Assembly (NCBI GenBank): GCA_964535215.1 | Contig: CAZHST010000008.1 | Coordinates: forward strand, 24,942 to 88,941 | DNA: 64,000 nt | Direction: 5' to 3' | Origin: JACQHM01 sp964535215 | GTDB taxonomy: Bacteria; Methylomirabilota; Methylomirabilia; Methylomirabilales; JACQHM01 | In this document: positions 17,035 through 25,184 of the stretch, piece by piece | How positions within the stretch are numbered: the stretch's first letter is position 1 | Layout: each line of letters starts with the position of its first letter | Position numbers and translations under genes: made by a program | Notes under the pieces: model-generated | What the model was told of the DNA's origin: nothing | Databases searched by the model: none | What the model saw: the letters and a program-made list of their open reading frames with translations, nothing else

Positions 17035-17624
17035 ACATGGGAGAGCTTGCTATCTTCACCGCGTTGGCCCTTCTCACCATGGGCGCTGCCTTGCTGGTGA
17101 TCATCCAGCGAAACCCCGTCTACAGTGCCCTCTTCCTCGTCCTCACCTTCTTCGCCCAGGCAGGCCTTTTTGTCCTCCTCCACGCCCCGTTCATCGCCGC
17201 CATTCAGGTGATCATCAACGCGGGGGCGGTCATGGTCCTCTTCCTCTTCGTCATCATGCTCCTGGATGTAAAACGGGAAGCGGTGGTCTGGCTCCCCAGG
17301 GATCGGATCCAGCTGATCCTGGGGATCGCCTTGGCGCTGGCCTTCCTCCTGGAGATGGTCTCCATCCTGTTCCCCACGGCCGGCTCCGGGTCCCAGCCCT
17401 CAAACCCTGGGCCTCTGGTCAGGCCTCAACCAGGACCCCTGACCTCAGAACCTGGGGTGCCTTCGCCCCTTCAGGGGGTGGAGGCCATCGGGAACACCCA
17501 GGGGATTGGGAGGCTCCTCTTTACCGATTTCCTCTTCCCTTTCGAGGTCACCTCGATTATCCTCCTGGTGGCCATTGTGGGGGCTATGGTCCTGGCCAGA
17601 CGCCGGTTCGACGAAAGACCTTAG
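17031..17624 (+). CDS. nuoJ: NADH-quinone oxidoreductase subunit J (cluster 2), with Pro-rich insertion
   Basis: NuoJ core PVYSALFLVLTFFAQAGLFVLL and AAIQVIINAGAVMVLFLFVIMLL. At 197 aa it is longer than the 164-aa copy. A Pro/Gly/Ser stretch at residues about 119-143 (17385-17460) lies in the loop before the last helix. GTG 17031 overlaps nuoH; ATG 17037 is an equally good start. Confidence 0.93.
   Translation: MNMGELAIFTALALLTMGAALLVIIQRNPVYSALFLVLTFFAQAGLFVLLHAPFIAAIQVIINAGAVMVLFLFVIMLLDVKREAVVWLPRDRIQLILGIALALAFLLEMVSILFPTAGSGSQPSNPGPLVRPQPGPLTSEPGVPSPLQGVEAIGNTQGIGRLLFTDFLFPFEVTSIILLVAIVGAMVLARRRFDERP
17385..17460. repeat. in-frame repeat-like insertion in nuoJ (cluster 2)
   Basis: tcaaaccctgggcctctggtcagg and the partly inverted aaccaggacccctgacctcag form an imperfect palindrome in coding sequence. 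It encodes a Pro-rich loop absent from the cluster 1 NuoJ. The 7-bp periodicity is weak here. Confidence 0.45.
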
Positions 17625-17670
17625 GACCCCAGACACCAGCCCCCGGTCTGGAGTCGAAGGGGGAGAAAAG

Positions 17671-17973
17671 ATGGTGCCGTTGAAAGCGTACTTGATCCTG
17701 GCGGCGTTCCTGTTTGCGGTGGGGGTTGCCGGGGTAGCCACGAGACGGAACGTCTTGATCATCTTTATGTCCGTGGAGCTGATGCTCTCCGCCGTGAACC
17801 TCACCTTCGTGGCCTTCTCCCGATTCTTAGGCTCCATGGATGGGCAAATCTTTGTCTTCTTCGTCATGACCGTGGCGGCGGCGGAGGTGGCTGTGGGCCT
17901 GGCCATCATCGTGGCCCTTTACAGGAACCGGGAGACGGTCAACGTGGATGAGATCAATTTGCTGAAAGGGTGA
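17671..17973 (+). CDS. nuoK: NADH-quinone oxidoreductase subunit K (cluster 2)
   Basis: A 100-aa, three-helix protein with the conserved glutamates in SVELMLSA and AAAEVAVG and the ending NVDEINLLKG. The start is ATG 17671 after gggggagaaaag; the frame is open further upstream but that part is not NuoK. Confidence 0.95.
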   Translation: MVPLKAYLILAAFLFAVGVAGVATRRNVLIIFMSVELMLSAVNLTFVAFSRFLGSMDGQIFVFFVMTVAAAEVAVGLAIIVALYRNRETVNVDEINLLKG

Positions 17974-17974
17974 G

Positions 17975-19903
17975 ATGCTTGATCGGCTTTGGTTGATTGT
18001 GTTCTTCCCCCTGGTGGGGGCGCTCACCAACGGTCTGTTCGGACGGCGCCTCGGCCGGGGGGCCGTTTCCCTGATAGCCTGCTCGGCGGTAGGCCTGGGT
18101 TTCCTGGCCTCTCTCCAGGCTGTCCTCGACCTCCTGAAGCTTCCCCCTGAGGGGCGTTTGGTGGAGCAGGTCCTCTTCACCTGGATCGAGACCGGGACCT
18201 TTCGGGCCGAGGCGGGCTTCCAGCTCGATCCCCTCTCGGCCGTCATGATCCTGGTGGTCTCGGGGGTGAGCCTCCTGATCCATCTCTACTCCGTTGGCTA
18301 TATGGCTCAGGATCGGGACTTCCCCCGCTACTTTGCCTTCCTAAACCTCTTTGTCTTCTTCATGCTCCTCCTGGTCCTGGCCAACAACCTCCTCCTGCTC
18401 TACGTCGGCTGGGAGGGGGTGGGGCTCTGTTCTTATCTGCTGATCGGGTTCTGGTTCGAGCGGCGGGCTGCCGCCCTGGCGGCGACCAAGGCCTTCGTCG
18501 TGAACCGGATCGGTGACTTCGGCTTCGCCATCGGCATCCTCCTGATCTTCCTCACCTTCGGGACCCTGGACTACACCGAGCTCTTTTCCATGGCCCCCCA
18601 GAAGCTCCAGGGAGGGACGATGCTCGCCACGGCCATCACCCTCCTGCTCTTTGTGGGGGCCACGGGGAAGTCGGCCCAGCTCCCCCTGTACGTCTGGCTC
18701 CCCGATGCCATGGAAGGGCCCACGCCGGTTTCCGCCCTGATCCACGCAGCGACGATGGTGACGGCCGGGGTTTACATGGTGGCCCGGTTCCATGTCCTCT
18801 ATGAGCTGGCCCCCTTCTCGCTGGCCGTTGTGGCCATCGGGGGGGCGCTGACGGCGCTCTTCGCCGCCTCCATCGCCCTGGTCCAGAACGATATGAAAAG
18901 GGTCCTGGCCTATTCGACGATCAGCCAATTGGGCTACATGTTCTTAGGTTGTGGCGTTGGGGCCTTCACCGCTTCTCTCTTCCACCTCATGACCCATGCC
19001 TTCTTCAAGGCCCTCATGTTCCTCGGGGCCGGGAGCGTCATGCACGCCCTCTCGGGCGAGACCGACCTCAGGAAAATGGGAGGTCTGAAGGAGCCCATGC
19101 CCACGACCTTCTGGACGATGGCCATCGGCGCCGCCACCCTGGCCGGGGTGCCACCGCTCAGCGCCTTCTTCAGCAAGGACGAGATCCTCTGGAGGGTCTG
19201 GTCGAGCCCTTCCGGCCATCCCCTCCTCTGGTTGGCAGGCCTCGCGACAGCGGGGCTCACCGCCTTTTACGCCTTTCGGATCCTCTTCCTGGCCTTCCTG
19301 GGCCCTTCCCGGATTGACAGGGAGGTGGCCCACCACCTCCACGAGTCCCCTCGGGTCATGACCCTCCCGATGGTCGTCCTGGCCATCCTCTCAGGTCTAG
19401 GAGGCTTTACCGGCGTCCCGGCGGTGTTAGGAGGAGGGAACCGGTTCGAGGCCTTTCTCGCCCCCGTCTTCAGGGCGGGGGGAGCGGGAGGGGCGGAGAT
19501 GACCCATGGCGGGGGAGGGATGGAGCTGGGGCTCATGGCCCTCTCCACCATCGTCGCCCTGGGAGGGATCGGGGTGGCTTACCAGTTCTACATCAGGGAT
19601 CCGGAGCTTCCCTGGCGGACAGCGGCCCGGTTCCGGAAGACCTATGATCTGCTCCTGAACAAGTACTATGTGGACGAACTCTATGACCTCTTCATCGTGG
19701 AGCCGCTCTTGAAGGGAGCGGTCTTCCTCTGGAGGGCCTTCGACATCAAGGTCGTGGATCGGCTTGTCAACGGGGTTGCCGCCCTGGTGGCCGAGGGGAG
19801 TCTGGTCCTCCGGCGGTTGCAAACAGGGCTGGTCCCGCACTATGTCCTCTTCATCCTGATTGGGGTGGTAACCGTTGTGGGCTATCTGGCCTTCGGCCGC
19901 TAA
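17975..19903 (+). CDS. nuoL: NADH-quinone oxidoreductase subunit L (cluster 2)
   Basis: A 642-aa antiporter-like subunit. It has GWEGVGLCSYLLIGFWFE, GATGKSAQLPLYVWLPDAMEG, ALIHAATMVTAGVYM and LVQNDMKRVLAYSTISQLGYMF, with the lateral helix and last anchor near the C terminus. It starts one base after the nuoK stop. Confidence 0.96.
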   Translation: MLDRLWLIVFFPLVGALTNGLFGRRLGRGAVSLIACSAVGLGFLASLQAVLDLLKLPPEGRLVEQVLFTWIETGTFRAEAGFQLDPLSAVMILVVSGVSLLIHLYSVGYMAQDRDFPRYFAFLNLFVFFMLLLVLANNLLLLYVGWEGVGLCSYLLIGFWFERRAAALAATKAFVVNRIGDFGFAIGILLIFLTFGTLDYTELFSMAPQKLQGGTMLATAITLLLFVGATGKSAQLPLYVWLPDAMEGPTPVSALIHAATMVTAGVYMVARFHVLYELAPFSLAVVAIGGALTALFAASIALVQNDMKRVLAYSTISQLGYMFLGCGVGAFTASLFHLMTHAFFKALMFLGAGSVMHALSGETDLRKMGGLKEPMPTTFWTMAIGAATLAGVPPLSAFFSKDEILWRVWSSPSGHPLLWLAGLATAGLTAFYAFRILFLAFLGPSRIDREVAHHLHESPRVMTLPMVVLAILSGLGGFTGVPAVLGGGNRFEAFLAPVFRAGGAGGAEMTHGGGGMELGLMALSTIVALGGIGVAYQFYIRDPELPWRTAARFRKTYDLLLNKYYVDELYDLFIVEPLLKGAVFLWRAFDIKVVDRLVNGVAALVAEGSLVLRRLQTGLVPHYVLFILIGVVTVVGYLAFGR

Positions 19904-19912
19904 GGTCCAAAG

Positions 19913-21463
19913 ATGGGGGTTCCCATTCTTTCCTTGATCACGTTCCTGCCCCTGGCGGGGGCCTTCATCCTCCTCTTTGTCGAAAGGAGACGGGAGGCCT
20001 TCATCAAAGGGTTGGCCTTCACCGTCTCCTTGGCAGACTTCCTCCTCTCCCTCCACCTCTTCGTCGCCTTCCGGACCGATACCGCTGACCTCCAGTTTGT
20101 TGAAAAGGTTCCCTGGATAAAAGGGTTAGGGGTGAGCTACTTCCTCGGGATTGATGGCTTGAGCCTGCTGCTCCTCCTCCTCACCACGTTCCTTTCAGCC
20201 GTCGCCATCCTGGCCTCCTTCTCCCTTGGGGAGAAGGTCAAGGAATACATGATCTGCATGCTCCTCCTGGAGACGGGGATGGTTGGGGTCTTCGTGGCCC
20301 TGGACCTCCTCCTCTTCTACATCTTCTGGGAGGCGATGCTGATCCCGATGTATCTCTTGATCGGCATCTGGGGTGGTCCCAGAAGGATCTATGCCACGTG
20401 GAAGTTCATCCTCTATACGATGGCCGGAAGTGTCCTCATGCTGGTCGGGATCATCGTCCTCTACTTCCTGGGAGGCCGGACCTTTGACCTCTCCGTCCTG
20501 TCCCAGGTGCCGATCCCCCCGGACCTTCAGCGGTGGCTCTTCGTGGCCTTCGCTTTGGCCTTCGCCATCAAGGTCCCGATGTTCCCCTTTCACACCTGGC
20601 TCCCCGATGCCCATGTCGAGGCCCCTACGGCGGGGAGCGTCCTCCTGGCCGGGATCCTCCTGAAGATGGGGGCCTACGGGTTCCTCCGTTTCGCCCTTCC
20701 CCTCTTCCCCCAGGCAAGCGGGGAGTTTGCCCCCCTGATCCTCTTCCTGGCCCTGGTCGGGATCCTCTACGGGGCCCTCGTCTCCTGGGTCCAGCCTGAT
20801 CTGAAGACCCTGGTGGCCTACAGCTCCGTGAGCCATTTGGGCTTTGTCATGCTGGGGATGTTTGCCTTCACGATCCAGGGGGTGGAGGGGGCGATCCTCC
20901 AGATGGTGAACCACGGCCTCTCCACCGGGGCCCTGTTCCTGATCGTCGGCATGCTCTACGAGCGAACGCACACCAGGATGATCGAGGAGCTGGGCGGCCT
21001 CTACCGTCCCCTCCCCCGCCTGGGGGCCTTCTTCCTCATCGTGGCCTTTTCCTCCATTGGCCTCCCAGGCCTGAACGGGTTCGTCGGAGAGTTCCTCATC
21101 CTTGTCGGGACCTTCCTCCGGTCCAAGACGTCTGCCGTCCTGGCGGCCCTCGGGGTCATCCTGGCTGCCGTCTACATGCTCGGGATGCTCCAGCGGGTCA
21201 TGTTCGGGGAGCGAAAGGGCCAGGCAGCGGGCCACCTGTTCGATCTCTCGGGAAGGGAGATCGCCGTCCTCCTCCCCGTGGTTCTCCTGATCCTCTGGAT
21301 CGGCATCTACCCTTACCCCTTTTTGAAGAGGATGGATGCCTCGGTGCAGCATCTCCTCCAACAAGTTCAGACAAAACAGGTTCAAGGTTCAACGTTCTCC
21401 GTTCCAGGTGATCGGACCAGCGGGGTGAACCTCGAACCTCGAACCATGAACCTCGAACGGTAA
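19913..21463 (+). CDS. nuoM: NADH-quinone oxidoreductase subunit M (cluster 2), with repeat-encoded tail
   Basis: A 516-aa antiporter-like subunit with FWEAMLIPMYLLIGIWGG (essential Glu), AIKVPMFPFHTWLPDAHVEAPT (essential Lys) and MVNHGLSTGALFLIVGML. The natural end is near RMDASVQHLLQQVQ. The following 30 residues are encoded by heptad repeats (21378-21463) and end in NLEPRTMNLER. The nuoM copy at 5574 also carries a repeat-encoded tail. Confidence 0.95.
   Translation: MGVPILSLITFLPLAGAFILLFVERRREAFIKGLAFTVSLADFLLSLHLFVAFRTDTADLQFVEKVPWIKGLGVSYFLGIDGLSLLLLLLTTFLSAVAILASFSLGEKVKEYMICMLLLETGMVGVFVALDLLLFYIFWEAMLIPMYLLIGIWGGPRRIYATWKFILYTMAGSVLMLVGIIVLYFLGGRTFDLSVLSQVPIPPDLQRWLFVAFALAFAIKVPMFPFHTWLPDAHVEAPTAGSVLLAGILLKMGAYGFLRFALPLFPQASGEFAPLILFLALVGILYGALVSWVQPDLKTLVAYSSVSHLGFVMLGMFAFTIQGVEGAILQMVNHGLSTGALFLIVGMLYERTHTRMIEELGGLYRPLPRLGAFFLIVAFSSIGLPGLNGFVGEFLILVGTFLRSKTSAVLAALGVILAAVYMLGMLQRVMFGERKGQAAGHLFDLSGREIAVLLPVVLLILWIGIYPYPFLKRMDASVQHLLQQVQTKQVQGSTFSVPGDRTSGVNLEPRTMNLER
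21378..21463. repeat. heptad repeats at the 3' end of nuoM (cluster 2)
   Basis: ggttcaa-type units at 21378-21400 face cctcgaa, cctcgaa, ccatgaa and cctcgaa at 21428-21458. The 7-bp period is exact in the right arm and the arms are inverted. The tract forms the C-terminal codons of nuoM and runs up to the nuoN start. Confidence 0.8.
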
Positions 21464-21464
21464 C

Positions 21465-22937
21465 ATGGAACTCGTCATCCCCCAGGTGAATTGGGCCGCC
21501 ATGGCCCCCATGCTGGTCGTCGTGGCCTCCGCCTTGAGTGTCCTGGTGGCCGATCTCTTCCTGCCGAGGGAAAGGAAGGGTCCCCTGGCCGGCCTGAGCT
21601 TCCTGGGGCTCGCCGTGGCCTTCTTTGTGAGCATCAAGCTGTGGGGAAGGGAGGAGCAGGCCTTCAAGGGGATGATCGTCCTGGATTCCCTCACCCTCTT
21701 CTTCGATCTTGTCTTCCTCCTGGTGGCCGCTTTGACCATCTTGATCTCCACCGATTACCTGAAAAGGGAGGAGGCCCACGAGGGGGAGTACTACGCCCTT
21801 CTCCTCTTCGCCACCGGGGGGATGATGCTCATGGCCGCCGGGCTGGACCTGATCGTGATCTTCCTGGGGTTGGAGACCCTCTCCCTTTCCCTGTTCATCC
21901 TCTCGGGGTTTTTAAGGGGGCGGTTAAGTTCCAACGAATCGGCCCTGAAATACCTCCTCCTGGGGGCCTTTGCCACCACCTTCTTCCTCTACGGGGTCGC
22001 CCTTCTCTACGGCTCCACCGGGACCACCAACCTCCTCCGGATCTCCCAGCTCCTCCAGGGGGTCCTTACGGAAACCAGCCCCCTGCTCTTCATCGGCATG
22101 GGGCTCCTCCTGGTCGGGTTGGGATTCAAGATCGCCACCGTCCCCTTCCACGCCTGGATCCCCGATGTCTACGAGGGGGCCCCGACATCGGTCACCGCCT
22201 TCATGATCGCCGGGACCAAAGCGGCAACCTTCGCCGCCTTCTTACGGATCTTTCCATATGCCCTGACCAGCCTCCAGACCGAGTGGACACGGATCCTGGC
22301 CCCCCTGGCCGTCCTGACCATGACGGTGGGAAACGTCATGGCCATCGCCCAGCAGAGCGTGAAGCGGATGCTGGCCTACAGCTCCATTGCCCATGCGGGC
22401 TACCTGATGGTTGCCCTAGTCGCGGCTGGTGAGCGATCCGTTAGGGAGTTAGCGATCCCCAGCCTCCTCTTCTACCTGGGGGTTTACGCCTTCATGAACC
22501 TGGGGGCCTTCGGGGTGATCATCGCCCTGGGGAGGAAGGGGGAGGCGAACCTCACCTTCAACGAGTACGCGGGCCTCGGCTTCCGCCATCCAGCCCTTGC
22601 CCTCTCCATGGCCATCTTCATGTTCTCCCTGGCCGGTCTCCCCCCCACCGCCGGGTTCATCAGCAAGTTTTACCTCTTCACCGCCGCTGTCCAAGCCGGC
22701 TACGTGGGCTTGGCCATCATCGGGGTGTTGAACGGGGTCCTCTCGGTCTACTTCTACCTCCGGCTGGTCGTCTCGATGTACATGGGTCCTGGGGGGGAGG
22801 AGCCGGCTTCCCTCACCCTCTCCCCTGCCCTGGTCACCGCCGTCACCCTTTCGGCGGTTATGACGCTTTACCTCGGCCTCTTTCCCGGGCGGCTCTTGGA
22901 GCTGGCCCGTATAGCTGTCCTGACCTTCCTCAGGTGA
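21465..22937 (+). CDS. nuoN: NADH-quinone oxidoreductase subunit N (cluster 2)
   Basis: A 490-aa antiporter-like subunit: FLGLETLSLSLFILSGFLRG, ESALKYLLLGAFATTFFLYG, FKIATVPFHAWIPDVYEGAP and SVKRMLAYSSIAHAGYLMVA. It is the last nuo gene, 18 bases before rex. Confidence 0.96.
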   Translation: MELVIPQVNWAAMAPMLVVVASALSVLVADLFLPRERKGPLAGLSFLGLAVAFFVSIKLWGREEQAFKGMIVLDSLTLFFDLVFLLVAALTILISTDYLKREEAHEGEYYALLLFATGGMMLMAAGLDLIVIFLGLETLSLSLFILSGFLRGRLSSNESALKYLLLGAFATTFFLYGVALLYGSTGTTNLLRISQLLQGVLTETSPLLFIGMGLLLVGLGFKIATVPFHAWIPDVYEGAPTSVTAFMIAGTKAATFAAFLRIFPYALTSLQTEWTRILAPLAVLTMTVGNVMAIAQQSVKRMLAYSSIAHAGYLMVALVAAGERSVRELAIPSLLFYLGVYAFMNLGAFGVIIALGRKGEANLTFNEYAGLGFRHPALALSMAIFMFSLAGLPPTAGFISKFYLFTAAVQAGYVGLAIIGVLNGVLSVYFYLRLVVSMYMGPGGEEPASLTLSPALVTAVTLSAVMTLYLGLFPGRLLELARIAVLTFLR

Positions 22938-22955
22938 GGTGAGAGGGGGGAAGCG

Positions 22956-23612
22956 ATGAGGTCCGACAAGATCCCCGAACGGACGATCACCCGGCTTTCC
23001 ATCTACCTCCGGTGTCTGGAGGAGCTGGAAGCCGAAAAGATCGCCTCGATCTCTTCGAAACAGCTCGCCGAACGTTTCGGCCTGAACCCCGCCCAGGTCC
23101 GGAAGGATCTGGCCTACTTCGGCCAGTTCGGCGTCCGAGGCCTGGGCTACCCGATCCTGGAGCTAAAAAGCCACCTGGAACGGATCCTGGGTCTCAAACA
23201 GGATTGGGAGGTCGCGCTGGTAGGTCTCGGGAACCTGGGCTCGGCCCTGTTCCACTACAAAGGGTTCCAGGAGAGGGGGTTTAAGATCACCGCCATCTTT
23301 GACAAGGACCCGGCCAAGGTCGGACGACGGGTTCGGGGGGTGAGGGTCTGGGATGTCTCCAGGATCATCCCGGTGATCAAACGTCGAGGGATCAAGATCG
23401 CCATCCTGGCCATCACGGCGGCTGGGGCTCAAGAGGTGGTGGATGCCCTGGTCGAGGCGGGGGTGACCGCCATTCTTAACTTCGCCCCCACCCAACTGTC
23501 CGTGCCATCGTACGTCAAGCTCCAAAACGTGGATATCTCTGTCCTCCTCAAGACCTTAAGCTTCCACACGATCAGGGCCAACCGGACTTCCAGAGCCCAG
23601 GGGACCTCTTGA
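22956..23612 (+). CDS. rex: redox-sensing transcriptional repressor Rex
   Basis: A 218-aa Rex with an N-terminal winged helix (residues about 5-60, SKQLAERFGLNPAQVRKDLAYF) and a Rossmann NADH-binding domain with VGLGNLGSAL at 89-98. Rex senses the NADH/NAD+ ratio and represses respiratory genes when NAD+ is high. Lying directly behind nuoN, it is probably co-transcribed with the complex I genes that set the ratio it reads, giving a feedback circuit (inference). The TGA overlaps the -35 box of the next promoter. Confidence 0.95.
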   Translation: MRSDKIPERTITRLSIYLRCLEELEAEKIASISSKQLAERFGLNPAQVRKDLAYFGQFGVRGLGYPILELKSHLERILGLKQDWEVALVGLGNLGSALFHYKGFQERGFKITAIFDKDPAKVGRRVRGVRVWDVSRIIPVIKRRGIKIAILAITAAGAQEVVDALVEAGVTAILNFAPTQLSVPSYVKLQNVDISVLLKTLSFHTIRANRTSRAQGTS

Positions 23613-23637
23613 CATCTCCCAGGTCCTTGCCTACATT
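23609..23637 (+). promoter_or_regulatory. promoter of the DJ-1/PfpI gene
   Basis: TTGACA (23609-23614), a 17-base spacer and TACATT (23632-23637), followed by ggaaggagg before the ATG at 23691. The -35 box contains the rex stop codon. Confidence 0.75.
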
Positions 23638-23690
23638 TCATAAATGATCGTGGGGCAAGGATTCAGCATCTCTGGGAAGGAGGATGGAGC

Positions 23691-24206
23691 ATGGCACTCA
23701 GCGACAAGAAGGTGCTGCTGGTCATTGCCGATCGCGATTTTCAGGATGAGGAGTACGAGATCACCAAGAAGGTCCTGGAGGGGAGAGGGGTGAAGGTGGA
23801 GGTGGCCTCCGTCCTGCCGGGCGAGGCGAGGGGGGCCAAGGGGACAATGGTCAAGCCTCAGGTTCTCCTCGATGATGTGAAGTACTACAACTACGACGCC
23901 GTTGTCTTCATCGGTGGAGAGGGAGCCCGCCGGCTCTCCGAGCACGAGAAGGTGACGAAGCTGGCAAAGGACGCCGAGTATAAGGTCTTAGGGGCCATCG
24001 GCCTTGCCCCTTTGATCCTCGCGAATGCTGGGGTTTTGAAAGGGAAGCGGGCGACCGCCGCTCATACCTTGGCCGGCCCCATGCGGGCCAAGGAGGCCGT
24101 CTATACGGGGAAAGAACTGGAGGTGGATGGGAAGGTGATCACGGCCCTGGAGGCCCGCTACAGCGAGCACTTCGGGAACGCCATCCTACAGGCTTTGGAA
24201 CGGTAA
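23691..24206 (+). CDS. DJ-1/PfpI family protein lacking the nucleophilic Cys
   Basis: A 171-aa glutamine-amidotransferase-like fold of the DJ-1/PfpI superfamily: KVLLVIADRDFQDEEYE at the N terminus (Glu of the active site), YDAVVFIGGEGARRL, and AAHTLAGP near the end. The nucleophile elbow, usually AICHGP or AICIAP, reads AIGLAP, so position 104 is Gly, coded GGC where Cys would be TGC. A standard Cys-dependent protease, glyoxalase or deglycase mechanism is therefore not possible. It has its own promoter and a strong terminator and so is monocistronic. Confidence 0.88.
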   Translation: MALSDKKVLLVIADRDFQDEEYEITKKVLEGRGVKVEVASVLPGEARGAKGTMVKPQVLLDDVKYYNYDAVVFIGGEGARRLSEHEKVTKLAKDAEYKVLGAIGLAPLILANAGVLKGKRATAAHTLAGPMRAKEAVYTGKELEVDGKVITALEARYSEHFGNAILQALER

Positions 24207-24218
24207 GGTAAGGGGGAT

Positions 24219-24260
24219 GCGCCGGCAGGTTCCTAAAAGACCTGCCGGCGCCCTCTTTTT
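24219..24260 (+). terminator. intrinsic terminator of the DJ-1/PfpI gene
   Basis: A perfect 12-bp stem (gcgccggcaggt / acctgccggcgc), a 9-base loop and then cctcttttt. The T-run overlaps the stop codon of the convergent small gene at 24260. Confidence 0.9.
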
Positions 24261-24349
24261 CACTTCCTCTTATGCCGCATCCTTTTCCGGAGCTTTTTGT
24301 ATTTGTGCTTGCGGATCTTCTTCCGCCGCTTCTTGACGACGCTCCCCAT
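24260..24349 (-). CDS. bS22-like / AURKAIP1-COX24 domain small basic protein
   Basis: A 29-aa, extremely basic peptide (MGSVVKKRRKKIRKHKYK at its start). It matches from memory the pattern of the tiny proteins annotated as AURKAIP1/COX24-domain or bS22 ribosomal proteins (MGSVIKKRRKRM...). ATG 24349 has aggga 6 bases upstream. It follows rplR by 16 bases, so it travels with ribosomal genes. A role on the small ribosomal subunit is likely but is inferred from the family. Confidence 0.8.
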   Translation of the reverse strand: MGSVVKKRRKKIRKHKYKKLRKRMRHKRK

Positions 24350-24365
24350 CTCACTCCCTGAGCTG

Positions 24366-24731
24366 TTAGAATTGGAGGCCACCGGCCCTCGCCCCTTCGG
24401 CCAGGGCCTTCACCCGTCCATGGTACTTGTACCCGCCCCGGTCGAAGACCACCTTCCGGATGCCGACCGCCAGGGCCCGCTGGGCCAGGAGCTCCCCAAC
24501 GACCTTGGCTGCATCCTTTTTGGTGCCGATCTTCCCCTTGGCGCGGAGTTCGGGGACCAGGGTCGAGGCCGTAGCTAAGGTCACCCCCCGATCGTCATCG
24601 ATGAGTTGAGCATAGATGTGTTTGAGGCTCCTGAACACGTTAAGACGAGGCCGTTCGGCCGTTCCAAAGACCTTCTTTCGCACCCGACGATGCCGCCGTT
24701 GCCTTTTGAGCCATTTCTTCGCTGGGTCCAT
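24366..24731 (-). CDS. rplR: 50S ribosomal protein L18
   Basis: About 121 aa with KVFGTAERPRLNVFRSLKHIYAQLIDDD and VVFDRGGYKYHGRVKALAEGAR, both L18 signatures for 5S rRNA binding. ATG 24731 has ggaggg at the right distance; the open frame begins immediately after the rpsH stop. In the standard spc operon rplF lies between rpsH and rplR. Here it is absent and the two genes abut. Confidence 0.93.
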   Translation of the reverse strand: MDPAKKWLKRQRRHRRVRKKVFGTAERPRLNVFRSLKHIYAQLIDDDRGVTLATASTLVPELRAKGKIGTKKDAAKVVGELLAQRALAVGIRKVVFDRGGYKYHGRVKALAEGARAGGLQF

Positions 24732-24752
24732 CATCACCCTCCAGAAGACCAT

Positions 24753-25151
24753 TTACCACACGTAGCAGAGAACCTCGCCTCCCACCCCGACGGCCCTGGC
24801 CTCCTGATCGGTCATGATCCCCCGCGAGGTGGAGAGGATGGCGATCCCCAGGCCGGCCTTGACCTTCGGGATCTTCTTGACCCCAGCATACAGGCGCCGG
24901 CCGGGCTTGCTGGCCCTGGACAGCTCGTTAATGACCCGCTGGTTGCCCGGGCCGTATTTCAAGAAGATCTTTAGGGTTCCCTGGGGTTTCCCCTCAATGA
25001 CCTTGTAACCTTTGATAAACCCCTCCTGCTTCAAGATCCTCGCGATCTCCGCCTTCAGCGTTGAGAAGGGGATGTCCACCTCCTCGTGGAGGGCCTGGTT
25101 AGCGTTTCTGATCCTGGTGAGCATATCGGCAATGGGATCGGTCATGCTCAT
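24753..25151 (-). CDS. rpsH: 30S ribosomal protein S8
   Basis: A 132-aa S8: TDPIADMLTRIRNANQ at the start, LKYGPGNQRVINELSRASKPGRR in the middle and LGIAILSTSRGIMTDQEARA followed by GGEVLCYVW at the end. It is 33 bases downstream of ubiD on the same strand and directly upstream of rplR. No other spc/S10 genes surround it, so it is either a relocated fragment of the ribosomal operon or a second copy. Confidence 0.95.
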   Translation of the reverse strand: MSMTDPIADMLTRIRNANQALHEEVDIPFSTLKAEIARILKQEGFIKGYKVIEGKPQGTLKIFLKYGPGNQRVINELSRASKPGRRLYAGVKKIPKVKAGLGIAILSTSRGIMTDQEARAVGVGGEVLCYVW

Positions 25152-25184
25152 CGTTCTTCCATGTCCTCCTCTGATCCTAAGGGG

